Below, one piece after another: positions 1 through 7,129 of a stretch of 46,500 nucleotides of DNA. Every line of letters begins with the position of its first letter. Position 1 is the stretch's first letter. The position numbers and the translations under genes are program-made. Origin of the DNA: an uncultured Alistipes sp. (GTDB lineage Bacteria; Bacteroidota; Bacteroidia; Bacteroidales; Rikenellaceae); assembly GCA_947178455.1 (NCBI GenBank), contig CAMWYI010000001.1, positions 1 through 46,500 on the forward strand, read 5' to 3'. A model generated the notes under the pieces. The model saw only the letters and a list, made by a program, of their open reading frames with translations. It did not search any database and was not told where the DNA came from.

Positions 1-1055
1 CGGACGGACTCTTCGTGAATGGCCTGCAACAGGCGGCGCATGAAGTCGGCGTCCATGCCCGATGCTTCGGCCTGCCGGATGCGGCGGGCCAACAGCTCCT
101 CGTAACGGGCCGCCTGCAACACGGGCATAGCGTGCTCCTTTTTATAACGTCCGATGTCGCGCGAAACGGCCATGCGACGTGCCAACACGTCCAGCAACTC
201 GTCGTCGAGCCGGTCGATTTCCGCCCGCAGGGCCGCAAGACCGTCGGAGGTCGCGGACGCTTCGCGGATGACCAACCGGCTGCAAATTTCGGCCAAGGCT
301 TCGGGCGTCAGCTGCTGCGCGCCGTCACTCCATGCCTCGTCGGGACGGCAATGCGCCTCGACCAACAACCCGTCGAACCCCAAATCCATCGCCTGCTGCG
401 CCAGTGTCGCCACCGCATCGCGCCGACCGCCGATATGGCTCGGGTCGCAAAAAAGCGGCAACTCCGGCAGACGGCGGTGCAATTCGATGGGCACACTCCA
501 CATCGGCACGTTGCGGTAAAGGCTTTTTTCGGCGGGCGTGAAGCCGCGATGCACGGCCCCCAAGCGGCGCACACCGGCGTTGCGGAGGCGTTCGATAGCA
601 CCGAGCCACAATTCGAGGTCGGGGCTCACGGGGTTCTTCACCAAGACGGGAATATCCGCCCCCGACCGAGCGATGCACTCGTGCAGCGCATCGGCGATTT
701 CCTGCACGGCGAACGGGTTGGCCGAAGTGCGGGCCCCGATCCACAACAGGTCGACGCCGCCTTCCCAAGCCGCCGCAACATGCTCGCGCGTGGCGACTTC
801 GGTTGCGACGTACATACCCGTTTCGCGTTTCACGCGCCGCAGCCATGCGAGCCCTTCGGCGCCGACCCCCTCGAAACCGCCCGGTTTGGTGCGGGGTTTC
901 CACAGACCGGCGCGGAAGATGCGGAATCCGGCGGTAGCCAGCCGACGGGCCGTTGCGAGCGTCTGTTCTTCGGTTTCGGCACTGCACGGCCCGGCGATGA
1001 CCGTCGGACGGTGCGCGTCGACATCGGGAAAGAACGCGGAGCAGGAATTTTTCAT
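1..1055 (-). CDS. Bifunctional DAHP synthase / chorismate mutase (partial, runs off left edge)
   Basis: Reading the minus strand from the ATG at 1053-1055 gives an open frame with no stop before the window edge, so about 351 residues are visible and the C-terminus is missing. Residues about 15-265 resemble the AroG/KDO8P-synthase type DAHP synthase, which condenses phosphoenolpyruvate and erythrose 4-phosphate in the first shikimate step. Recognisable motifs are IAGPCS near the start, the FRAGLWKPRTKPGGFEG stretch, and the CDPSHIGG segment. After about residue 270 a type II chorismate mutase (AroQ) domain begins (LRAEIDRLDDELLDVLARR, then GRYKKEH), which would convert chorismate to prephenate. 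DAHP synthase fused to a C-terminal mutase is the usual Bacteroidota arrangement. The gene is divergent from mreB and a TATTTTTG box lies just upstream. The family call is secure; the allosteric behaviour is not known from sequence. Confidence 0.93.
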   Translation of the reverse strand, partial: MKNSCSAFFPDVDAHRPTVIAGPCSAETEEQTLATARRLATAGFRIFRAGLWKPRTKPGGFEGVGAEGLAWLRRVKRETGMYVATEVATREHVAAAWEGGVDLLWIGARTSANPFAVQEIADALHECIARSGADIPVLVKNPVSPDLELWLGAIERLRNAGVRRLGAVHRGFTPAEKSLYRNVPMWSVPIELHRRLPELPLFCDPSHIGGRRDAVATLAQQAMDLGFDGLLVEAHCRPDEAWSDGAQQLTPEALAEICSRLVIREASATSDGLAALRAEIDRLDDELLDVLARRMAVSRDIGRYKKEHAMPVLQAARYEELLARRIRQAEASGMDADFMRRLLQAIHEESV

Positions 1056-1061
1056 GGTTTG

Positions 1062-1069
1062 CAAAAATA
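1062..1069 (-). promoter_or_regulatory. Putative -7 box for the DAHP synthase gene
   Basis: On the minus strand this reads TATTTTTG, an exact match to the Bacteroidota TAnnTTTG element. It lies only about 7 nt before the ATG, which would imply a very short or leaderless 5' end, and no clear -33 TTTG is visible. Tentative. Confidence 0.35.
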
Positions 1070-1114
1070 CGAAAAAAATCCGCCCGTTTTTCCGATTTAT
1101 TCGCGAGTTTTTCC

Positions 1115-1122
1115 TATCTTTG
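1115..1122 (+). promoter_or_regulatory. Putative -7 box of the mreB promoter
   Basis: The sequence TATCTTTG fits the Bacteroidota TAnnTTTG consensus and lies about 115 nt before the mreB ATG, in the divergent gap with the DAHP synthase gene. The -33 element is not evident, so this is a candidate only. Confidence 0.45.
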
Positions 1123-1237
1123 TTCGGAAATATCGCACGCATCCTGCGGCCGAAAGTCAAAGCACTGACAGCAAGCACGTTGGGTAGGTATTTCCCCGTT
1201 TTTTACTCACCGTCATTTTTGCTGCCGAAAACGCACT

Positions 1238-2257
1238 ATGGGACTTTTTTCACTGACCGAAGAGTTGGCTATCGACTTGGGAACCGCCAACACGCTGATT
1301 ATCTATAACGGGAAGGTCGTCGTCGACGAACCTTCGATCGTCGCGCTCGATGTCCATTCGGGCAAGCTGAAAGCCATCGGTCAGGTGGCCCGTCAGATGC
1401 ACGAGAAGACCAATCCGAACATCAAGACCATCCGTCCGCTCAAAGACGGCGTAATCGCCGACTTCACGGCCACGGAGATGATGCTGCGCGGCATGATTCA
1501 GAAAGTCAAGGTTTCGGGCAAACTCTTCGCCCCGTCGCTCCGCATGGTCATCTGCATTCCGTCGGGTTCGACCAACGTCGAAATCCGCGCCGTGCGCGAC
1601 TCGGCCGAACACGCCGGAGGCCGCGAGGTGTGCATGATTTACGAACCGATGGCGGCTGCGCTGGGTGCGGGGCTCGACGTCGAGGCACCGGAAGGCAACA
1701 TGGTCATCGACATCGGCGGCGGTACGTCGGAAATCGCCTGCATCTCGCTGGGCGGCATCGTCTGCTCGGAGAGTATCAACGTGGCGGGCGACGTCTTCAC
1801 GAACGACATTCAGACCTACGTGCGTCAGCAGCACAACATCCGCATCGGCGAACGCACGGCCGAAGCTATCAAGTGCGCTATCGGTGCGGCGACCAACGAC
1901 TTGGAGGAAGAACCCGAAGATTTCGTCGTAACGGGCCCCAACATGCTGACCGCCCTGCCGCAGACCGTGTCGCTGTCGTACAGCGAAATCGCCTATGCGC
2001 TCGAAAAGTCGCTGGCCAAAATCGATATGGCGCTGATGAAGGTGCTCGAATCCATGCCGCCCGAACTCTACACGGATATCGTGAAGAACGGCATCTACTT
2101 GGCGGGCGGCGGCGCACTGCTCAAAGGGCTCGACCGACGGCTGAACGAAAAAACGGGCCTGCCGTTCCACATCGCCGAAGATCCGCTGCGTGCCGTTGCG
2201 CGCGGTACGGGCATCGCGTTGAAGAACATCAACCGGTTCTCGTTCCTGATGAAATAG
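1238..2257 (+). CDS. mreB: Rod shape-determining protein MreB
   Basis: A 339-residue actin-like ATPase of the usual MreB length. The N-terminus carries the phosphate-1 motif (AIDLGTANT), followed by EPMAAALGAGL and the second phosphate loop VIDIGGGTSE. The adenosine motif IYLAGGGALLKGLD is near the C-terminus. MreB polymerises under the inner membrane and organises the elongasome that lays down lateral-wall peptidoglycan. It heads the shape cluster, but a strong terminator after its stop separates it from mreC, so it can be expressed at a higher level than the membrane components. Start ATG chosen because the conserved N-terminal strand begins just after it. Confidence 0.97.
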   Translation: MGLFSLTEELAIDLGTANTLIIYNGKVVVDEPSIVALDVHSGKLKAIGQVARQMHEKTNPNIKTIRPLKDGVIADFTATEMMLRGMIQKVKVSGKLFAPSLRMVICIPSGSTNVEIRAVRDSAEHAGGREVCMIYEPMAAALGAGLDVEAPEGNMVIDIGGGTSEIACISLGGIVCSESINVAGDVFTNDIQTYVRQQHNIRIGERTAEAIKCAIGAATNDLEEEPEDFVVTGPNMLTALPQTVSLSYSEIAYALEKSLAKIDMALMKVLESMPPELYTDIVKNGIYLAGGGALLKGLDRRLNEKTGLPFHIAEDPLRAVARGTGIALKNINRFSFLMK

Positions 2258-2278
2258 CCGGCTTAAAAAGCCGGTTTT
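2258..2278 (+). terminator. Intrinsic terminator after mreB
   Basis: A CCGGCTT arm (2258-2264) pairs with AAGCCGG (2268-2274) across a three-base loop and is followed by four T. It sits immediately behind the mreB stop codon and likely reduces or ends transcription before mreC. Confidence 0.8.
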
Positions 2279-2430
2279 AAGCGCTACGAACGGCCTCGCA
2301 GCTTCGGATCGTAGGAAGCGAATGAAAAAGAGAGCGGATCTTCGAGCCGCTACATGATTTTGAATTATGAATCGGACAAAAGCGCTTCCGACCAGCCGAA
2401 ACAAACGGATTGCCCGTAGCGCCAATAAAA

Positions 2431-3336
2431 ATGTATAAACTGATCGAGTTCATACGGAGCATTTACGTCGTAGTGCTCTTCATCGCGATCGAGGCGATCG
2501 CTATCGGGCATTACGCCCGCTCGACCCACTACGCCCGCGCCCGATTGCTGGCCAAAGCGACGCAAGTCGTCGGCGCAGGCCACGATGCACTGGCCGGCAT
2601 CCGCCGCTACTTCCGATTGGAACGCGAGAACCGCGACCTGCTCGAATACACCGCCCGTCTGCAAGAACGCCTCTCCGCTTACGAAACGGCCGACAAAACC
2701 CTTTTCGAGATTACCGCAGAAGCCCCGACGACCGATTCGCTCGCAACCGATGCAACCGAAACGCCCGATGCAATCCAACGCATTCTGAACGATCCGCAAT
2801 ACCGCACGCTGACGGCGGCCGTCATTTCGAGCACCATCAGCAAACCCGAAAACTTCTTCGTACTCAATCGCGGCACGCGCGACGGCGTGAAACGCGAAAT
2901 GGCCGTGATTTCGGCCAGCGGCGCTATCGTCGGGTATGTCGTCCACTGCACGAAAGGATACTCCATCGCACTCTCCGTATTGAGCAGTTCGTTCCGCACG
3001 AGCGGCATGTTGAGCGGCTCGACCTATCGCGGTTCGATCTACTGGGACGGAGCCGACCCCCACACGGTATTGATGGGCGACCTGTCGAAATACGCCGACC
3101 CGCAACCCGGACGCGAAATCGAAACCAACGGCTCGCTCTTTTTCCCCGACGGCGTGAAAATCGGCCGCATCCTCGACGCCCAGCTCGATGAAACCGGCAC
3201 GACCTACACCGTGCGGGTCGAACTGGATGCCCGTCTGTCGGGACTTTCGCACGTGATACTGGTCGAAAACCGCGACTTGGACGAAATCCACAGCCTGATG
3301 CAAAGCGACAGCATCGGCCATTACATCCAACATTGA
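2431..3336 (+). CDS. mreC: Rod shape-determining protein MreC
   Basis: MreC is a bitopic periplasmic scaffold of the elongasome that binds and activates the PBP2-RodA pair. The protein (about 301 residues from ATG 2431) has a short cytoplasmic tail, one membrane segment at about residues 9-28 (SIYVVVLFIAIEAIAIGHYA), a coiled-coil stretch rich in Glu/Arg/Leu, then the MreC beta domains beginning near AVISSTISKPENFFVLNRGTR and continuing through GAIVGYVVHCTKGYSIALSVL. A TTG seven codons upstream (2410) could also serve as start, but the ATG fits the family better. There is a gap of about 150 nt after the mreB terminator, so this gene probably has its own promoter. mreD follows after 7 nt. Confidence 0.95.
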   Translation: MYKLIEFIRSIYVVVLFIAIEAIAIGHYARSTHYARARLLAKATQVVGAGHDALAGIRRYFRLERENRDLLEYTARLQERLSAYETADKTLFEITAEAPTTDSLATDATETPDAIQRILNDPQYRTLTAAVISSTISKPENFFVLNRGTRDGVKREMAVISASGAIVGYVVHCTKGYSIALSVLSSSFRTSGMLSGSTYRGSIYWDGADPHTVLMGDLSKYADPQPGREIETNGSLFFPDGVKIGRILDAQLDETGTTYTVRVELDARLSGLSHVILVENRDLDEIHSLMQSDSIGHYIQH

Positions 3337-3343
3337 CCCGCCC

Positions 3344-3865
3344 ATGTACCGCACATTCCCCTATCTCACGCTTTTGGCAGCGACGGTTCTCGTGCAGGTG
3401 TATCTGTTCGACAACCTCTCGATAAGCATCTACTTCGCGCCGATGATTTATCTGGCCTACGTGCTGCTGCTGCCGCTCGACACCTCGCACTTCGCGCTGC
3501 TGGTCGCCGGATTGTGCACGGGCTGGCTCATGGACTACACGATGGGCACCGACGGGTTGAATATCATTTCGACGCTGCCCGTAGCGTTTCTGCGGCCTTG
3601 GATTATCGCCGCCGTCTACAACCGCGAAGACCCCCACGAAGGCGGCATCCCGTCGACGGCACGATTCGGTCGGGCCAAATTTTTCCGCTATCTCGTGGTG
3701 TGCGTGCTGCTGCACCACCTCATCTTCTTCTCGTTCGAGGCCCTGTCGTGGGTGCATCTCCACCGCACGCTGCTGCGCATCGTCATCAGCAGCGCCTCGT
3801 CGGTATGCTTCCTGTGGATTACCGCCCGATTATTCACCCTTAAACTCACCACGCGCATAGGATGA
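3344..3865 (+). CDS. mreD: Rod shape-determining protein MreD
   Basis: A 173-residue, strongly hydrophobic protein with about five membrane segments, matching MreD in size and position between mreC and mrdA. MreD is an integral inner-membrane part of the elongasome that binds MreC. The sequence begins MYRTFPYLTLLAATVLVQVY and includes the segment PMIYLAYVLLLPL typical of Bacteroidota MreD. Its last bases overlap the mrdA start (ATGA), indicating translational coupling. The sequence is poorly conserved across phyla, so the call leans partly on context. Confidence 0.9.
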   Translation: MYRTFPYLTLLAATVLVQVYLFDNLSISIYFAPMIYLAYVLLLPLDTSHFALLVAGLCTGWLMDYTMGTDGLNIISTLPVAFLRPWIIAAVYNREDPHEGGIPSTARFGRAKFFRYLVVCVLLHHLIFFSFEALSWVHLHRTLLRIVISSASSVCFLWITARLFTLKLTTRIG

Positions 3866-5688
3866 ACGGAATGGAAGGATTCGCGCGGATGCGAACGCTG
3901 CAGTTCGTGGTCATCTGCATCTTTGCGGTGCTGGTCGGACGGCTGTTCTACATCCAGCTGGTCGACGACCGCTACGAAGAACTGGCCCGCTCCAATACCC
4001 TGCGCCGCGTGGTGCAATATCCGCCGCGCGGCGAAGTCTTCGACCGCAACGGCGAGTATTTAGTCCAAAGCCGTGGCTGCTACGACCTGATGGTCACCTA
4101 CCGCGAACTCGACCGTGCGGGATTCGACACGGCCCGTTTCTGCGCTATCACGGGCATCAGCGAGACCAAACTCAAACGTGAACTGGCGAACGCCCGCATG
4201 ACCCCGCGCAAACCCTATGTCGTGGCCAAATATCTCCCGAAAGAGGATAAACTGCGTTTCGACGAGTGCAATTTCTCGGGGTTCTACACCGTGTACCGCA
4301 CCATTCGCGAATACCCGCGCAAAATCGGCGGCAACGTCTTGGGCTACGTGGGCGAGGTGAACGAGAATATCGTGAAACGCAATCCCGACTACCGCGCGGG
4401 CGACTATATCGGCATGAGCGGCGTGGAACGCTCCTACGAACAACTGCTCAAAGGGCGCAAAGGCGTCAAGGTGCAGGAGGCGGACAAGCACAACGTCATC
4501 CAGCGGTCGTACATGAACGGGCGGTTCGATTCGCTGCCCGAGCCGGGTTCCTATTTGGTGAGCACCATCGACGCCAAGCTGCAACTGCTGGGCGAGGAGT
4601 TGATGCGCGGCAAAGTGGGTGCGGCGGTGGCTATCGACCCCGCGACGGGCGAAATCCTGATGATGGTTTCGTCGCCGACCTACGACCCCGACGAACTGCT
4701 CGGACGCGAACGCGGCAACAACTACATGCGGCTGCTGCGCGACGAACGCCACCCGCTGTTCAACCGCGCCGTGACGTCGAAGTATCCGCCGGGCTCGACG
4801 TTCAAATTAGTGCAGGGACTTATCGGGTTGCAAGAGGGCGTCCTCCGGCCGACCGACCGCCACGTCTGCAACATGGGCTACCAAGCGGGCAAGCTGAAAA
4901 TGGCCTGCCATGCCCACGCCTCGCCGCTCGACCTGCGGTTCGCTGTCGCAACGTCGTGCAACGCCTATTTCTGTTACGTCTTCCGCGACATCCTCGAAAA
5001 TCCCAAGTACAGCAGCGTCAAGGAGGGATTCGACATGTGGCGGCGGTATATCGAAAGTTTCGGCTTCGGCGAACGGTTAGGGTCGGACTTCCTCGACGAA
5101 GGCACGGGCCAAGTGCCCGACCGCGCCTACTACGACAAACGCTATCACGGCTCGTGGAACGCGCTGACAGTGCTGTCGCTCTCTATCGGACAGGGCGAGG
5201 TGGGCTGCACGCCGCTGCAGCTGGCCAACTTGGCGTGCATCATCGCCAATCGCGGCTACTACTACATCCCCCACATCGTCCGCAAAATCGAAGGGTGCGA
5301 CTCGCTCGACCGCCGTTTCTACGAACGGCACTACACGATGGTCGACGCACGCCATTTCGAGCCTATCGTAGAGGGTATGTGGCGCAGCGTCCATGTGGAC
5401 GGAACGTCGAAAGCGGCCTACCTGCCCGACCTCGATGTCTGCGGCAAAACGGGTACGGCCCAGAACCCCAACGGACGCGACCACTCGACATTCCTGTCGT
5501 TCGCACCGAAAGACAATCCGCGCATCGCCATTTCGGTCTACGTCGAGCACGGCGGATTCGGCGCAGCGACCGCCCTGCCCATCGCCAGCCTTTTGGAAGA
5601 GTACTACCTGACGGACACCATCCGCCGTCCGGCGATGCTGGAATACGTCAAAAACATGCAACTGCCCAACTATGCACAGCAGCATTGA
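3862..5688 (+). CDS. mrdA: Penicillin-binding protein 2 (elongasome transpeptidase)
   Basis: This 608-residue class B PBP is the transpeptidase that cross-links peptidoglycan during side-wall growth, working with RodA. It has one N-terminal membrane anchor (FVVICIFAVLVGRLFYIQLV), the PBP dimerisation/pedestal region with PPRGEVFDRNGEYLV, and a penicillin-binding domain. Catalytic motifs are STFK with Ser312, the SCN motif at 365-367, and KTG at 529-531. The order mreC-mreD-mrdA-rodA is the canonical elongasome operon. The 3' end overlaps rodA by 17 nt. Confidence 0.97.
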   Translation: MNGMEGFARMRTLQFVVICIFAVLVGRLFYIQLVDDRYEELARSNTLRRVVQYPPRGEVFDRNGEYLVQSRGCYDLMVTYRELDRAGFDTARFCAITGISETKLKRELANARMTPRKPYVVAKYLPKEDKLRFDECNFSGFYTVYRTIREYPRKIGGNVLGYVGEVNENIVKRNPDYRAGDYIGMSGVERSYEQLLKGRKGVKVQEADKHNVIQRSYMNGRFDSLPEPGSYLVSTIDAKLQLLGEELMRGKVGAAVAIDPATGEILMMVSSPTYDPDELLGRERGNNYMRLLRDERHPLFNRAVTSKYPPGSTFKLVQGLIGLQEGVLRPTDRHVCNMGYQAGKLKMACHAHASPLDLRFAVATSCNAYFCYVFRDILENPKYSSVKEGFDMWRRYIESFGFGERLGSDFLDEGTGQVPDRAYYDKRYHGSWNALTVLSLSIGQGEVGCTPLQLANLACIIANRGYYYIPHIVRKIEGCDSLDRRFYERHYTMVDARHFEPIVEGMWRSVHVDGTSKAAYLPDLDVCGKTGTAQNPNGRDHSTFLSFAPKDNPRIAISVYVEHGGFGAATALPIASLLEEYYLTDTIRRPAMLEYVKNMQLPNYAQQH

Positions 5689-7129
5689 CCGAAATACCCG
5701 ACTGTTCAAGGGCGTCGACCTCCTCGCCGTACTGCTCTATGCCGCTATCGTCATCGCGGGGTGCGTCTCGATTACGTCGGCCTCGTACGACGACACGACC
5801 GGCAGCGGGTTTTTCTCGCTCTCGCACTTCTACATGAAGCAGGCGGTGTGGGTCAGCATAGCTTGTACAATGGCTATCGTCGTGCTGCTGCTCGACGAAC
5901 GGTTCTATCACATGCTGGCCTATCCGGCCTACGCCGTCGGTCTGGTGATGCTCGTCGCGGCCCTGCTGTTCGGCCGTGAAGTCAACGGCGCCAAAGCGTG
6001 GTTCGAGTTCGGCTCGTTCCGCATGCAGCCGGTCGAATTCGCGAAAATCGCGACGGCTCTCGCCCTCGCACGCGTGATGAGCGCCTATACGTTCTCCATA
6101 GACCGCGCAGGCGACCTGTTCAAAGTCGCGCTGGTCATCTGCCTGCCGCTGGGCATCATCATCCTGCAAAACGACACCGGTTCGGGTATCGTGCTGGGGT
6201 CGTTCCTCTTCGTGCTCTATCGCGAGGGGCTGAACAAGTGGCTGTGCGTGCCGGTGCTGCTGATTGCGACGCTGTTCATCATCTCGTTCCTGCTGACGCC
6301 GATGACGCTGCTGGTGCTTTCGATCGTCGTCTGCACGCTCTGCGAAGCGATGATCAACCACCACTGGCGGGCAAGCATCATCTATCTGGCATCGCTCGCG
6401 CTGGCCAGCATCGTGTGCTATGCGGCGCTGGTCGTATTCGCGCCCGGCACAGCCGATTTCTACCGCACGCTGCTCGTCGTGACGATTCTTTCGCTCATCG
6501 GCGTGGCGATTTATGCCTATCGGGTCAATCTGAACAACATCTATCTGATTATCGGGCTGTTCGTCGGCATGCTGATTTTCTTTCCGACGACCGACTACAT
6601 CTTCAACTCCATACTGAAAGAGCACCAGCAGAACCGCATCAAGAGTTTCTTGGGCATCATCAGCGACCCGCGCGGCATCGACTACAACGTCAATCAGTCG
6701 AAAATCGCTATCGGCTCGGGCGGCTTCACGGGCAAGGGATTCATGGAGGGGACGCAAATCCGCTACGGATTCGTACCCGAACACCACACCGACTTCATCT
6801 TCTGCACCGTCGGCGAAGAGTGGGGATTCCTCGGCACGATATTCGTGCTGTCGCTGTTCTGCCTGCTGATTTTCAGGCTAATGCGCATGGGCGAACGGCA
6901 GGAGGAACCCTTCGGCCGCATCTATTGTTACTGCGTGGCCTCGATTTTGTTGTTCCACGTACTGGTCAACGTCGGCATGACTATCGGACTAGTCCCCGTC
7001 ATGGGTATCCCGCTGCCGCTGATGAGCTACGGCGGGTCGTCGCTCATCGCATTCACCATTCTGATATTCATCGCCATTCGGCTCGACGCCGCAACCAAAC
7101 AATTCTCTCCCAACAAGTTCCGGCCATGA
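5672..7129 (+). CDS. rodA: Peptidoglycan glycosyltransferase RodA (SEDS family)
   Basis: A 485-residue SEDS-family polytopic membrane protein that polymerises lipid II into glycan strands, partnered with the PBP2 encoded just upstream. Many hydrophobic segments are visible. Family landmarks are GAKAWFEFGSFRMQPVEFAKI, LQNDTGSGIVLG, the SKIAIGSGGFTGKGF stretch, and PEHHTDFIFCTVGEEWGF near the C-terminus, followed by GIPLPLMSYGGSSL. At 485 residues it is longer than the usual 370-420, with extra hydrophobic segments in the middle (about residues 170-300), as in other Bacteroidota RodA. The stop overlaps the next gene's ATG. Confidence 0.96.
   Translation: MHSSIDRNTRLFKGVDLLAVLLYAAIVIAGCVSITSASYDDTTGSGFFSLSHFYMKQAVWVSIACTMAIVVLLLDERFYHMLAYPAYAVGLVMLVAALLFGREVNGAKAWFEFGSFRMQPVEFAKIATALALARVMSAYTFSIDRAGDLFKVALVICLPLGIIILQNDTGSGIVLGSFLFVLYREGLNKWLCVPVLLIATLFIISFLLTPMTLLVLSIVVCTLCEAMINHHWRASIIYLASLALASIVCYAALVVFAPGTADFYRTLLVVTILSLIGVAIYAYRVNLNNIYLIIGLFVGMLIFFPTTDYIFNSILKEHQQNRIKSFLGIISDPRGIDYNVNQSKIAIGSGGFTGKGFMEGTQIRYGFVPEHHTDFIFCTVGEEWGFLGTIFVLSLFCLLIFRLMRMGERQEEPFGRIYCYCVASILLFHVLVNVGMTIGLVPVMGIPLPLMSYGGSSLIAFTILIFIAIRLDAATKQFSPNKFRP

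Noticed and set aside
1250..2425. Long minus-strand reading frame opposite mreB
   Set aside because: Mirror frame of a GC-rich gene with biased third positions; no domain, and mreB on the plus strand is certain. The same applies to many long antisense frames at 3-23 kb.
5998..7125. Open frame continuing upstream of the Ca2+ ATPase through rodA, as if a giant fusion protein
   Set aside because: The upstream part is an out-of-frame reading of rodA, rich in Arg and His as expected of a shadow; the conserved ATPase begins at ATG 7126.
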